A stretch of 64,000 bases of DNA from Crocinitomicaceae bacterium. GTDB taxonomy: Bacteria; Bacteroidota; Bacteroidia; Flavobacteriales_D; Crocinitomicaceae. The position numbers and the translations under genes are program-made. The notes under the pieces are model-generated. The model had not been told where the DNA came from. It saw only the letters and a list, made by a program, of their open reading frames with translations, and did not search any database. The DNA is taken from NCBI GenBank assembly GCA_024643555.1, contig JAHEMQ010000001.1, positions 39,383 to 103,382 on the forward strand, in the 5' to 3' direction. Each line of letters begins with the position of its first letter. Positions within the stretch are counted from its first letter, which is position 1. Of this stretch, positions 10,101 through 19,434 are shown one piece after another.

Positions 10101-10160
10101 AACTTGTGTGTAGGAAAAAAAGCTGAGTGTACAGAATAAAGAACTAAATAGGGATTTCAT
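7143..10160 (-). CDS. GH92 family glycosyl hydrolase (alpha-1,2-mannosidase-like), secreted
   Basis: Signal peptide; GTGGHGHTFPGVTTPFGMMQLSPDTR, GYHYSDSIIYGFSHTHLSGTG, SLWDTYRGNHPLFTL, GNEDCGQMSAWYVLSSLGLYPIAPG: GH92 hallmarks. Confidence 0.95.
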   Translation of the reverse strand: MKSLFSSLFCTLSFFSYTQVNKVMEASDRAQKIIGKPADTFNPYVYVMPTIGTGGHGHTFPGVTTPFGMMQLSPDTRYDGWDGCGGYHYSDSIIYGFSHTHLSGTGVPDYGDLLIVPQSGKKAKLQGKYIDPKNGYGSRFSHNEEKARAGYYEVYLKDEDIKVRLTCSDRSGIHEYTFQNKKGKKFILLDLDYRDKVLDAGFEILNDSTIAGKRISEAWANEQHFYFHLETSVPFTSAKPVKIAGTHKLLLEFPNDTKVLFVKVGMSHVDQKGAAHNLQLEIPRFDFMQVYSRNVEKWNNELSKIKIESLNFEDAIIFYTSLYHSMVAPNLMSDLDGRYRGRDQKIHQLFKDNQYTVFSLWDTYRGNHPLFTLIQQERTTQFIRTFLRQFDEGGDLPVWELAACETECMIGYHSVSVISDAFMKGLDGKNSTAGMGYDAKKALNDMHFTANINELGKQTYAKNGYLSSSDEPESVSKTLEYAYDDFCIAEMATKMGNEELAKTYRNRSFSFVNLFDPNTKFMRARRGAQWYGPFDPSEVNFNYTEANSWQYSLYAPHEIEVLTNLLGGRDSLEAWLDRLFTTEMKLSGREQADITGLIGQYAHGNEPSHHMAYLYNFTNAPYKTQFYVDRILKEMYHAKPDGLSGNEDCGQMSAWYVLSSLGLYPIAPGNTMYQIGRPLFSKATINVDNATHTKIEIICNNQSAANCYVASVKWNGKIIPDFQIDHKTLMLGGKLEFDMTDKKPSKSNYEQFYQTEIPSEVVPAPFVKTEQRIFDQELYLELGHVVLTPSDSYELKYRLNKGPWNSYAQPIKIKETTNIDLQLFRTNANGIKSESAIVSSQFIRKNPNVSLTLETKYSNQYAASGENALIDGLFGGGEFRTGDYQGYYGKDIVATVTFKEPMAIHEFGASCIRDQKAWIFLPKEIRFEVSYDGIIYQNPQIISIPEATQNDKNPFNTTFTQIIETDKIRKIKSIRYTIVNPGNCPSWHLGAGNPTWMFIDELIFH

Positions 10161-11185
10161 CAGTTAAATTTTCGTTTGTTGAATGCGGTAAAAACGGTGT
10201 TTTTTAGAAAATAATAATCCCAAATAATTTGACCGTTATAGCGAATAAAGGATCTTTTTTTTACGCGAAGCTGATTCCGTTTTTTGTAAAAACGTCCAAA
10301 TTGCACATATAGATTCATATGAGAAAGAAACACCATCCATGTGTTTTGTATTTTTCCAGAAAGTAAAAATTTGATACCTGCAATGCCATCTAAACACATG
10401 CGATAGAATAACATCGGTAGGAGTGGGCCGGCATGATTTTTCATTATCATGAACAAGCTGTTTCTGAAATTTAAATAAACTTTTTTAGGAGAATCATAAT
10501 TTAGGGTTCCACCACCTAAATGATAAACGGTACTTGCAGGGATACAGTAGAATTGATACCCTTGGTTTCCCAAGCGTAAACAAAGGTCAATTTCCTCCAT
10601 GTGTGCAAAGAAATCAGAATCAAATCCACGAACTTGATGAAACAATTCTGCACGAATTAACATCGCTGCACCGGATGTCCAAGTAACTGGTAGTTCAAAG
10701 TCGTATTGATTGTCATCTTTTTCAAGTGATTCAAAAATGCGACCACGACAGAATGGGAAATAATTCCGGTCGATAAAGCCTCCGGCCGCACCTGCGTGTT
10801 CAAATTCATCTTTGTTTGTCCAAGATTTTATTTTGGGTTGACAAGCGGCTACGGTGGGATGATTGTCTAAAAAATCCTTCAATGGTGTAATCCAATTTTC
10901 AGTTACCGCAACATCACTATTCAAAATGAGGTAATAATCATAGCTGCCATTTAATTGTTCCAGTGCCACATTGTAACCACCAGCAAAACCAAAGTTGCGT
11001 TTTAATTCGAGTAATTGAACGGTTGGAAATTGTTCGGTAAGAAATGAAATGGAATCATCGGTACTTCCGTTGTCAGCAACAACCACATCGTGATGGTCCG
11101 CATAGCTCAACACACTTGGAAGGTAAGATGCTAAATGATTTTTACCGTTGAAGTTCAGAATGACAATGGCTACACTTGTTTCCAT
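10160..11185 (-). CDS. Glycosyltransferase family 2 (rhamnosyl/galactofuranosyl-type)
   Basis: VAIVILNFNGKNHLASYLPSVL...VVADNGSTDDS...NFGFAGGYNVAL; stop overlaps GH92 start as TGATG. Confidence 0.93.
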   Translation of the reverse strand: METSVAIVILNFNGKNHLASYLPSVLSYADHHDVVVADNGSTDDSISFLTEQFPTVQLLELKRNFGFAGGYNVALEQLNGSYDYYLILNSDVAVTENWITPLKDFLDNHPTVAACQPKIKSWTNKDEFEHAGAAGGFIDRNYFPFCRGRIFESLEKDDNQYDFELPVTWTSGAAMLIRAELFHQVRGFDSDFFAHMEEIDLCLRLGNQGYQFYCIPASTVYHLGGGTLNYDSPKKVYLNFRNSLFMIMKNHAGPLLPMLFYRMCLDGIAGIKFLLSGKIQNTWMVFLSHMNLYVQFGRFYKKRNQLRVKKRSFIRYNGQIIWDYYFLKNTVFTAFNKRKFN

Positions 11186-11188
11186 TCC

Positions 11189-12637
11189 TTAGTATTGACG
11201 AAATAAATCGTTGCTATCACCACCCCAATGTTTGACATTGTTTTGATTTGGGTTATCCACGTTTCCGTTATAGGTATTCCTTTTTGCTAGAATTTGAGGC
11301 CATGCGGGATTTTTCAATTCCCCAATCATGTCCGAATGCAGTAGGCGATAGGCATTATTGACTAGGTCTGGGTTGTAAAAAACAAAGCGTTTGTTACTGT
11401 AAATTCCAATTTTATTGTAGGTCCAAATTTCATACGGATATTCTGAAGGTGAGGATTCCCTTGCGTTGATCTGGCTTGGTGCACCATATTTTAAATAAAC
11501 TCGACCACGATCGGTTTCAAATCCTTCTTGGAAATTATTTCCATAAATTTTTTGAACAAACACGACTTGCGATTTATACTTTAGCCAGGATTCATATGAG
11601 TTCGTTGGTGCTGTTAAGGTCCAATATCCTTGAATGTGCTTACGTGCATTTTTAATGTCCTTTTCTTTCAAGGTTTCAATGATGTTCCTTATTTCAGCAG
11701 GTTTGGAAATCGGAATAAGGCATTCCAAAAAATAAAACACACTATCTTCTGGAATAGATGCTTGAAAAGCTGGGTCCAACATCATGTTTTCCATTGTGAA
11801 CATCGAGTTGTTTTCGTTGCTGCGCTCAAAATCATAGGTTTGAATCGCTAGTATCTCATTGCTGTTCGTACTTATCCTGCATTCGATTTGATAGCTTCCA
11901 CTACTTAATTCTTCAATATTCACCGACTCAAACACAGGAACAACCTTGGATTTTGTCAGTGTGGAAGATTTAGTGAAACCTGCCATTTCAGATGCATCCT
12001 TCGTATTGATTATGCGATACGAGAAATGATAGGTGCTGTCTGGAATGGCCTCTGTTCCATAAAGCTCTAGGTACAATGGAATGTTCTTTGAGTCTGTGGC
12101 ATAAAAACTGGACAGCATCGGAATAATATGATATCCAGATTTCGTGAAATTGTTTTGTTCATCTGTCGGGTAGGCATATTCCGCAACCAGGACATCCGAG
12201 ATTTTGGTGTCTTTGGCAAAATCTTCGACTTGAATGGGAATCACACCCGAGATTTCCGAAGCTTCTTTGTTCACATCCATGAGGTTTAACTTCATCGAGT
12301 ACTTACCTGGATTCAATTGAACACGAATGACTTCATAAAAATCGTCTTGAACACTGTCAATGGCTTCTGGTGATTCCAAAATGTAGCGGTCGCTAAAAAC
12401 GGTTTGACTACTATCGCTGATGTCAACAGAAATTAAGACTTTCGCACGTAATCCTCGTCCTTCGTTATTAAAAACAACGGAATAAGAAACAAATTGCATG
12501 TAAATTTCAATGTAATTACCAACGTTCGGAGCATAGAACTGTTTGGTATCCAAATAGGTCTTCAATTTTGATCCTTGTGAGAAGGAAATGCTTTGAAAAA
12601 AGCAGAAGAGGATAAGAATGATTTTTTTCATGTGCAT
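11189..12637 (-). CDS. GWxTD domain-containing protein
   Basis: Signal peptide; C-terminal GYWTLTAP...GFETDRGRVYLKYGAPSQI...YEIWTYNKIG...FVFYNPD typical of GWxTD proteins. Confidence 0.85.
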   Translation of the reverse strand: MHMKKIILILFCFFQSISFSQGSKLKTYLDTKQFYAPNVGNYIEIYMQFVSYSVVFNNEGRGLRAKVLISVDISDSSQTVFSDRYILESPEAIDSVQDDFYEVIRVQLNPGKYSMKLNLMDVNKEASEISGVIPIQVEDFAKDTKISDVLVAEYAYPTDEQNNFTKSGYHIIPMLSSFYATDSKNIPLYLELYGTEAIPDSTYHFSYRIINTKDASEMAGFTKSSTLTKSKVVPVFESVNIEELSSGSYQIECRISTNSNEILAIQTYDFERSNENNSMFTMENMMLDPAFQASIPEDSVFYFLECLIPISKPAEIRNIIETLKEKDIKNARKHIQGYWTLTAPTNSYESWLKYKSQVVFVQKIYGNNFQEGFETDRGRVYLKYGAPSQINARESSPSEYPYEIWTYNKIGIYSNKRFVFYNPDLVNNAYRLLHSDMIGELKNPAWPQILAKRNTYNGNVDNPNQNNVKHWGGDSNDLFRQY

Positions 12638-12657
12638 TTAAAGTTACAGAAAAAGCA

Positions 12658-14166
12658 TCAATCCTCAATATTCAATCGAATTTTTTGGGCCAACTGACGA
12701 TTGTAGGTTTCGAGTAAATACTTGAAATAATTATCTGTACTTTTGGAAATACACTTTGTATAATGTTTCAAGCGGTGCTCAATGTGATCTTGTATAACGT
12801 GCATTAAATCAAGCGCATGATCTAGGTCTTTTGCCGCTGTTTCAATCGCTTTAAAGTGGTTTTCGATGGATAAATCAATGGCTACTTTGCCTTTTTCACC
12901 ACGGTCCAAGCATTCATAATAACATTCTTTGATGTTAAATTCTTCGAGAATTGCCGATGGCATGTATTTATCGAATCCTTTTGGAAATTCAAATTCCACC
13001 TCAAATTCCATGTCCTCTAACTCAGAAATGCGCGATTCTAAGAAGCGATCTGGAAATTTAAAAGCATCTTGCCAATTGATGTAGTCCTGCCAATACCCAA
13101 AACGACGAACATTGTTCCCTAAATCAATGATTTGAAAATCGCTTTTGTTCGGGAGTTTTCTCGAACCACGTCCGATCATTTGATGATACAAGGTTAAGGA
13201 TCGTGTTGCACGGTTAATGATAATCGATTCAACCGTTGGCTCATCGAATCCCGTTGTAAGGATTCCGACCGAAGTTAGAATGGCGCCCGGAGTTACTTTG
13301 AACCACTGAATCACATCCTTTCGATCTTTGTCGCTAAATGTTGAATCCAAGTGACGAATGTTATACTTCAGCTTTTTAAAGGATTCCTCCACGCGACGTG
13401 AGGTTTCTATTCCGGCGTTAAAAATTAAAGTTTTCTTTCCTAAACTTACTTCTTCATAGGCAAAGATCAATTTTTCTTGCATGAAATAATTGCTGTACAA
13501 CAAATCAGAACTACTGACCGTGAAATCACCGTTGGTTCCAATTTTCAATCCATGCAAATTCACATCGTATTGATAGGTTTCCGCATTGGACAAATATCCG
13601 CCTTCAATCAAATTCGAAATGGATTCACCCACTAGTAATTTGTTGTAATTGTCTTTTAAGGGTAGATTGCGATTCGAACTTAAAGGGGTAGCAGTAACTC
13701 CGAGAATATTCGCGTCCTCATAAAATTGAAAGATTTTTCGAAAGCTGTTGTAGTGCGCCTCATCAACAATCACCAATCCGACGTCGGCGATAAAATTGTC
13801 ATTTTCATTTAAGCGATTATTCAAGGTTTCCACCATGGCGATGAAACATTGGTAATCACCTTGGTCATCTAATAGTTTCACCTCTGAATTAATGACTTTA
13901 TTGGCAACTTTGATTGCTGAAAGTTGCTGTGAAGTTTGAACCGAAAGTTCAATGCGGTGTGTTAAAATGAGCACTTTTTTGTTCCATTGCTCAATAAATC
14001 GACGCGCAATTTCAGAGAATATAACAGTTTTCCCACCTCCAGTTGGAAGTTGATAAAGCAAGTTAAAATTCGCTCCGTTTTTCCGAAGTTCGTCTAGAAC
14101 TTGGTTAACGGTTTGTTCTTGAAATGGGTAAAGCTTCTTCGCTTCGTATAGGTCGAAATCAATCAT
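12658..14166 (-). CDS. DEAD/DEAH-box SF2 helicase (RadD/YejH-like)
   Basis: LPTGGGKTVIFSEIA (Walker A), VIVDEAHYN (DEAH), GVTATPLS, QMIGRGSRKLP. Start refined from 14187 to ATG 14166 because a -7 box overlaps the longer start. Confidence 0.87.
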   Translation of the reverse strand: MIDFDLYEAKKLYPFQEQTVNQVLDELRKNGANFNLLYQLPTGGGKTVIFSEIARRFIEQWNKKVLILTHRIELSVQTSQQLSAIKVANKVINSEVKLLDDQGDYQCFIAMVETLNNRLNENDNFIADVGLVIVDEAHYNSFRKIFQFYEDANILGVTATPLSSNRNLPLKDNYNKLLVGESISNLIEGGYLSNAETYQYDVNLHGLKIGTNGDFTVSSSDLLYSNYFMQEKLIFAYEEVSLGKKTLIFNAGIETSRRVEESFKKLKYNIRHLDSTFSDKDRKDVIQWFKVTPGAILTSVGILTTGFDEPTVESIIINRATRSLTLYHQMIGRGSRKLPNKSDFQIIDLGNNVRRFGYWQDYINWQDAFKFPDRFLESRISELEDMEFEVEFEFPKGFDKYMPSAILEEFNIKECYYECLDRGEKGKVAIDLSIENHFKAIETAAKDLDHALDLMHVIQDHIEHRLKHYTKCISKSTDNYFKYLLETYNRQLAQKIRLNIED

Positions 14167-14184
14167 TTTCGCAGTTGGGATTTG

Positions 14185-14217
14185 CAAAAATACAGCCTTT
14201 TCTTTGAATTAGATCAA
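14185..14217 (-). promoter_or_regulatory. Bacteroidota promoter: -7 TATTTTTG (14185-14192), -33 TTG (14215-14217) for the helicase gene
   Basis: CAAAAATA on plus strand with CAA at 22-nt spacing. Confidence 0.6.
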
Positions 14218-14951
14218 TCCTTTTTTGATTGACTCCAATGATGAAGCAAAATTCCTGTGGCAATGGAAACATTTAAGGACTCAGCTTGCCCATAACCTGG
14301 TATGGTAACTGCTTGGCTGATATGGTTTTGAAGTCCTTCAGAAATTCCTTTCCCTTCATTTCCCATGATTAATATTTTTATTTCACTTGGATTAATTTCT
14401 TCCATTTTTTTACCATTCAACAACGCACCATGAATCGGAGCATTCAATTTTGGAATAAAATCAGCTAGGTTTTCGTAAAAAACAGGAATGCGAAATGCGC
14501 TACCCATAGAGGCTTGAATGACTTTGGAATTATAACAATGAACGGTATCCGATGAACAAACGATTTGCTTTATACCAAACCAATCTGCAGTACGAATGAT
14601 GGTTCCGAGGTTACCCGGGTCTTGGATACTTTCCAAAATCAATATTTTTTCATTTGCATCAAAAGAAGGGAGTTCCGGTTCTTTGAAGATTCCGATGATG
14701 CTTGGCGCTGAATTGAATTGAGAAATCCGTTCTATTTCACTTGAACTACAGGCATAACAAGGTAAGGATGGGTCTAAATGAACGGCTTCCGTTTTGTTTA
14801 CATAAAAAGAATGAACCAAATTTGGAAATTGTTGAGAAAGCTCTGTTACTAATTTTAGTCCTTCCACCAAAATCAACTTTTCCGCTGCACGATTTTTTTT
14901 CAAGTGCAGACTTTTAATCCATTTTATCTTTTGTAACGAAATTTTTTCCAA
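14214..14951 (-). CDS. RNA methyltransferase, TrmH/SpoU family
   Basis: ILILESIQDPGNLGTIIRTADWFGI, IKILIMGNEGKGIS, VTIPGYGQAESLNVSIATGILLHHW: SpoU motifs 1-3; TTG start. Confidence 0.93.
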   Translation of the reverse strand: MEKISLQKIKWIKSLHLKKNRAAEKLILVEGLKLVTELSQQFPNLVHSFYVNKTEAVHLDPSLPCYACSSSEIERISQFNSAPSIIGIFKEPELPSFDANEKILILESIQDPGNLGTIIRTADWFGIKQIVCSSDTVHCYNSKVIQASMGSAFRIPVFYENLADFIPKLNAPIHGALLNGKKMEEINPSEIKILIMGNEGKGISEGLQNHISQAVTIPGYGQAESLNVSIATGILLHHWSQSKKD

Positions 14952-14963
14952 CTTGATTATTGT

Positions 14964-14971
14964 TATTTTTG
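14964..14971 (+). promoter_or_regulatory. -7 box TATTTTTG upstream of the BamA/TamA-like gene
   Basis: TATTTTTGCACTCAGGC-ATG(14981); only 9 nt between box and ATG. Confidence 0.6.
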
Positions 14972-14980
14972 CACTCAGGC

Positions 14981-17728
14981 ATGAAACTTCAAGCGAAAAT
15001 AATAAATATTATGGTCATCCTGCTGATTGTTCTTTCGGCATGTGATTTAACACGGAACGTTCCAGCTGGTAAGTACCTTTTGCGTTCGAATACCATTCAA
15101 GTTAAAGATAATACTGAATTGGATAAATATGACCTTGGGTTAATCGTTCGTCAACAACCCAATCAACGCAATTTCTACATCAATGTCAAATTGCGTATTT
15201 TCAATGCAATTGACTCGTCAAAAGTTGCTAAAAAACGCGCAGAAAAGTTTCAAGCATTTCAAGAGAAACAAGCACGTAAAAAATCCCATGTAGATGCGAT
15301 CAATGCAAAACGCAACCGGAAGGCTTTTTTGAAAGGTGATTCAACGTTTATTGTGAAAGAATTTCATGAAGTTAGCTTTACAAAAGTCCTGTGGAAGGAA
15401 AAAGTGAAATACAAGTTTGGACAGAAACCAATCGTTTTTGACACCTTGCTCTATCAAAAAAGCATTGAACAACTAGGGTATTATTTGCGAAAAAAAGGAT
15501 ATTATTACGGACAAGTCACAGGAACGCTGCGCTACAATGATAAAAAGCGATTTGCTTTTCCAACTTATAACATTGAACCCGGGGCTCAATACATGATTGA
15601 CACTGTTTCATATTCAGGAGCAAAAATGCTGCGGGATAAACATGCGGCTTATGTGAAGAAACAAATCGAGCAAACAGGGGAACATCCACTTTTAAATCGT
15701 CCTTTCGATACAGATTATTTAAATGATTACCGTGAAAAAGTCGCGAAATATTTACGTGATGACCAAGTGTACAAGTTTTCTTCTAGTAGCATAACGTATA
15801 CAGCGGACACCAATAAGCGTACGATGAAAGTCCGACTTCAAGTGCATTTTGATGACCGTTTTGTTCCATCCGATGTAAAGAAAGATAGTCTAATTCGCAT
15901 TCCTTACGTAGAAATGACTGTTGCGAATGTCTATTTTCATTTATCAGATACCATCAACATGGATTCGAGTTTTACCCAGTTGATGAAGAGCCAACAACTT
16001 AGCCTTTACGATCCAATTGCCCTTCAGTTCCTGCGAACCACACGAAACTTTACCTACGATGAGATTCTGTACACGAAAAAACAACTCGCAGATAAAAAAG
16101 CACTCCCTGGGACAACCAATCCGTTTCGTAAAGTTGAGGTTACCTACAATGGGAAAGAACCTTGGATTAAACCTTCTATTCTTGAACTTCAAAATTATTT
16201 GGAGCACGATAATAAGTATAAAGAATATTACCTAGATCGAAGTTACCGCTCCATCGTACAACTCGGAGTATTTAGTTCGGTAAAGCCTATCATTATTGAA
16301 AAACCGGGCAACAAAATAGATGTTCACTATTTCTTAGAGCCGGCAAAAAAACAAACCTATGGCTTTGATCCTAAGTTTACATCCTCTGCCGGACTTTTAG
16401 GTGCGAATGCATCCTTCAACTACACCAATAAAAATATCAATCGTGGTGCAGGGAAAATGGTGTTCTCCTTTGGAGGTGGATTTGAATCTCAACCGCTCGT
16501 CTTTCAAGATCAATCGGGACAAACAGTAGGGGCAGGTAAGGGGAGAACCTTTAATACCTTTGAATTCGGTCCAAGTTTGAAGTTTGACCTACCTGGTTTA
16601 TTCCCAACTCCTGTCACGATGTTGGGAAAAAGACAAAAACCACGCACTATCTTAACGACAGCATACAATATTGAAAAGCGTAGCATTTTTGACCGTAGCG
16701 TTTTTCAACTCAATTACATGTGGAAATTTCTGGTTGGTAAAACACAAGTGTTTCAAATGGGATTGCCTGGTGCCTCAGTCATTAAATATGTATCCATTAA
16801 GAAAAGTTCCGCCTTTCAAAATCAATTGAATCAAATCAACGATGTCTTTTTAAATAGTACGTATAATAATCAGTTCATTTGGCAGGACTTTAAATTTTCT
16901 TACGAGTATAATAACAAAGAAAAAGACTTAAAGGATGGTCGGGAACGCTCAAAATGGATGAATACTTCCGTATATTTCAACTCGACCTTTGATGCTGCTG
17001 GAAATGTTTTGTATTGGTTTCGAGCAAGACAAGACACATTGAACGGCCAGTATTTGTTGCGCAATCAGCCCTATTCACAATTCGTTCGTTTGGATAATCA
17101 GTTGATCATGAGTAAGCGAGTTTTAACGGGATCTTCCATGCATTTGAAAGTTTCTGCCGGCGCTGGATTGCCTTACAAAAATTCAAAAACTTCGATGCCA
17201 TACGATTATAGTTTCTTTGGAGGTGGATCGAATGATAACCGCGGATGGCGCGCTCGAGCTTTGGGTCCAGGAGCCTATAAATATCAATTGGATACAAATC
17301 GTTTGGCAACACAAATCGCGGACATTCGTTTTGCGGGATCCTTTGAATATCGGTTTAACTTAGGTTCAACTTTCAAGGGGGCGATATTTACTGATTTCGG
17401 CAACGTTTGGACCTATCGCGAAGATGCGAGTCGAATGGGCAGTCAATTTCATTGGAACTCATTTATTCCTCAGATCGCTATTTCATCTGGACTTGGATTG
17501 CGCATGGATTTGGAGTTCTTTATCATTCGATTGGATGTTGGATTTCCCATTTATAATCCGGCCTTTGCACAAGGAGCAAAATGGGTTTTCCAAGAAATGG
17601 GAACGAGAGCAACGTATTACCAAGAAGGAATGGATCACTTTAATATGAACTTGGATCAAGTGAAAAAAATCATGCCGCGTCCATTCTTACCGAATTACTT
17701 GAATTTTGGTATTGGTTATCCTTTTTAA
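14981..17728 (+). CDS. BamA/TamA family outer membrane protein (TamL-like lipoprotein)
   Basis: Lipobox IVLSACDLTRNVPAGKYLL; POTRA-like N-terminus; C-terminal barrel with FFGGGSNDNRGWRARALGPG and terminal FGIGYPF. Start refined to ATG 14981. Confidence 0.88.
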   Translation: MKLQAKIINIMVILLIVLSACDLTRNVPAGKYLLRSNTIQVKDNTELDKYDLGLIVRQQPNQRNFYINVKLRIFNAIDSSKVAKKRAEKFQAFQEKQARKKSHVDAINAKRNRKAFLKGDSTFIVKEFHEVSFTKVLWKEKVKYKFGQKPIVFDTLLYQKSIEQLGYYLRKKGYYYGQVTGTLRYNDKKRFAFPTYNIEPGAQYMIDTVSYSGAKMLRDKHAAYVKKQIEQTGEHPLLNRPFDTDYLNDYREKVAKYLRDDQVYKFSSSSITYTADTNKRTMKVRLQVHFDDRFVPSDVKKDSLIRIPYVEMTVANVYFHLSDTINMDSSFTQLMKSQQLSLYDPIALQFLRTTRNFTYDEILYTKKQLADKKALPGTTNPFRKVEVTYNGKEPWIKPSILELQNYLEHDNKYKEYYLDRSYRSIVQLGVFSSVKPIIIEKPGNKIDVHYFLEPAKKQTYGFDPKFTSSAGLLGANASFNYTNKNINRGAGKMVFSFGGGFESQPLVFQDQSGQTVGAGKGRTFNTFEFGPSLKFDLPGLFPTPVTMLGKRQKPRTILTTAYNIEKRSIFDRSVFQLNYMWKFLVGKTQVFQMGLPGASVIKYVSIKKSSAFQNQLNQINDVFLNSTYNNQFIWQDFKFSYEYNNKEKDLKDGRERSKWMNTSVYFNSTFDAAGNVLYWFRARQDTLNGQYLLRNQPYSQFVRLDNQLIMSKRVLTGSSMHLKVSAGAGLPYKNSKTSMPYDYSFFGGGSNDNRGWRARALGPGAYKYQLDTNRLATQIADIRFAGSFEYRFNLGSTFKGAIFTDFGNVWTYREDASRMGSQFHWNSFIPQIAISSGLGLRMDLEFFIIRLDVGFPIYNPAFAQGAKWVFQEMGTRATYYQEGMDHFNMNLDQVKKIMPRPFLPNYLNFGIGYPF

Positions 17729-17736
17729 AGCAATTT

Positions 17737-19374
17737 ATGTCGAAATCAATTTTTATTCCCTTCAGTTTGACCGCGGGAATTCTTTTATCCTGCATGAAAG
17801 GACAGCACGTGGACCTTGTCATTCATAATGCGAAAATACACATCATGAACGACGCGAATTCCGTTGAAGAAGCCATGGCTATTCGGGATGGTAAAATCAT
17901 TGAGGTTGGTCCTGAGCGTCAAATCTTAAATAAATATCGTTACGATGAGGAGTTGGATGCTTTAGGTAAAGATGTTTATCCAGGCTTGACCGATGCACAT
18001 GGACACCTTCTGATGTATGCCAATCAGAAATTAGGCGTTGATTTAACCGGTGCTAAATCCATGGATGAAGTGATATACCGCTGTGAAAAATATGCCGCGA
18101 AATCGAGCAACAAATTCATCATCGGTCGCGGGTGGGACCAGTCCTTATGGTCGAACGACTCGATGCCAACAAATTTAAAACTCTCGAAATCCTTTCCAAA
18201 CATTCCCGTTTGTTTGTATCGCGTAGATGGACATGCGGCTTTGGTCAATGATTATCTTTTGAAAAAAGCAAAGGTGAATTCGCAACGTGTTTCAGGAGGA
18301 CAAGTTTCGATGTGTAATGGAAAGCCAACTGGAATATTGGTCGACAATGCCATGGACTTAATTGCGAAACATTTGCCGTCCTATTCCTTGAACCAAGTGA
18401 AAGAGGCAATTTTGGAAATCCAAGAAGAGTTGTTTCAATATGGGATAACGGGGGTACATGAAGCAGGGATAGATTTCAAACATATCGCCATGTTTCAGTC
18501 AATGATTCAATCGGAAAAGTTGAAAATTGAATTATATGCCATGTTGATGAACTCTCCGGAAAACCGATCTTTTGTGGAAAAAAACGGCGTTTACCAGTTT
18601 CGAAATTTATCCATTCGATCAATGAAAGTTTTTGCTGATGGAGCTTTGGGTTCTCGTGGCGCTTTATTAAAAAAACCTTATAACGATGATCCGCATAGTC
18701 ATGGACTTTTATTAACCTCCGTCGAGGACATGAATAAGGTGGCTCAATTCTGTTTGAAACATGGCTATCAAATGAACACGCATGGAATAGGGGATTCGGC
18801 CAATGCCTTAATTTTAAACATTTATAAAAATGCATTTCAACGAAATCCAGACCATCGTTTTAGAGTAGAGCATGCACAGGTTATAGATCCTATTGATTTT
18901 GCCAAATTCGCAGAATATGCTGTGTTTCCATCGGTTCAACCAACGCATGCAACCAGTGATCAGCGTTGGGCAGAAAAACGACTGGGGAAAAACCGCCTTG
19001 TTGGTGCATACGCTTATAAAAGTTTACTTAAACAGTATGGGATGCTCGCAATTGGAACTGATTTCCCAGTTGAATCAACCAATCCCTTCTTGAGTATTCA
19101 TGCGGCTGTTCACCGGAAAAATGGACAAAATGAACCATTGAATGGATTTTTACCAAAAGAGGCTTTGTCTTTTGATGAAGTGATTCGAGGGATGACGATT
19201 TGGGCAGCGTTTGCTTCATTCCAAGAAAATAAATTGGGGTCATTGGAGAAAGGAAAGCAAGCAAATTTTGTGATTTTTGACAAACCGATGCAAAGCCAAG
19301 CAATTTTCGAGCAAAATTATGCTTGGCGTACCTTCATCAAAGGAAAATTGGTTTTTGCACTCGATGAATTGTAA
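17737..19374 (+). CDS. Amidohydrolase family protein (YtcJ-like)
   Basis: VIHNAKIHIMNDANS...VYPGLTDAHGHLLMYA...FADGALGSRGALL...HGIGDSANALIL...GTDFPVESTNPFLSIHAAVHR. Confidence 0.93.
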   Translation: MSKSIFIPFSLTAGILLSCMKGQHVDLVIHNAKIHIMNDANSVEEAMAIRDGKIIEVGPERQILNKYRYDEELDALGKDVYPGLTDAHGHLLMYANQKLGVDLTGAKSMDEVIYRCEKYAAKSSNKFIIGRGWDQSLWSNDSMPTNLKLSKSFPNIPVCLYRVDGHAALVNDYLLKKAKVNSQRVSGGQVSMCNGKPTGILVDNAMDLIAKHLPSYSLNQVKEAILEIQEELFQYGITGVHEAGIDFKHIAMFQSMIQSEKLKIELYAMLMNSPENRSFVEKNGVYQFRNLSIRSMKVFADGALGSRGALLKKPYNDDPHSHGLLLTSVEDMNKVAQFCLKHGYQMNTHGIGDSANALILNIYKNAFQRNPDHRFRVEHAQVIDPIDFAKFAEYAVFPSVQPTHATSDQRWAEKRLGKNRLVGAYAYKSLLKQYGMLAIGTDFPVESTNPFLSIHAAVHRKNGQNEPLNGFLPKEALSFDEVIRGMTIWAAFASFQENKLGSLEKGKQANFVIFDKPMQSQAIFEQNYAWRTFIKGKLVFALDEL

Positions 19375-19434
19375 GATTTTTTGTGACCGAATGCAACCAT
19401 TGCCGTTTAATTTTTAAATTTGAAAAAAAAGCTC

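Noticed and set aside
12658-14951. Helicase plus RNA methyltransferase as a possible restriction/defence system
   Set aside because: The methyltransferase is a standard SpoU/TrmH RNA enzyme, there is no nuclease or specificity subunit, and the flanks are housekeeping genes.
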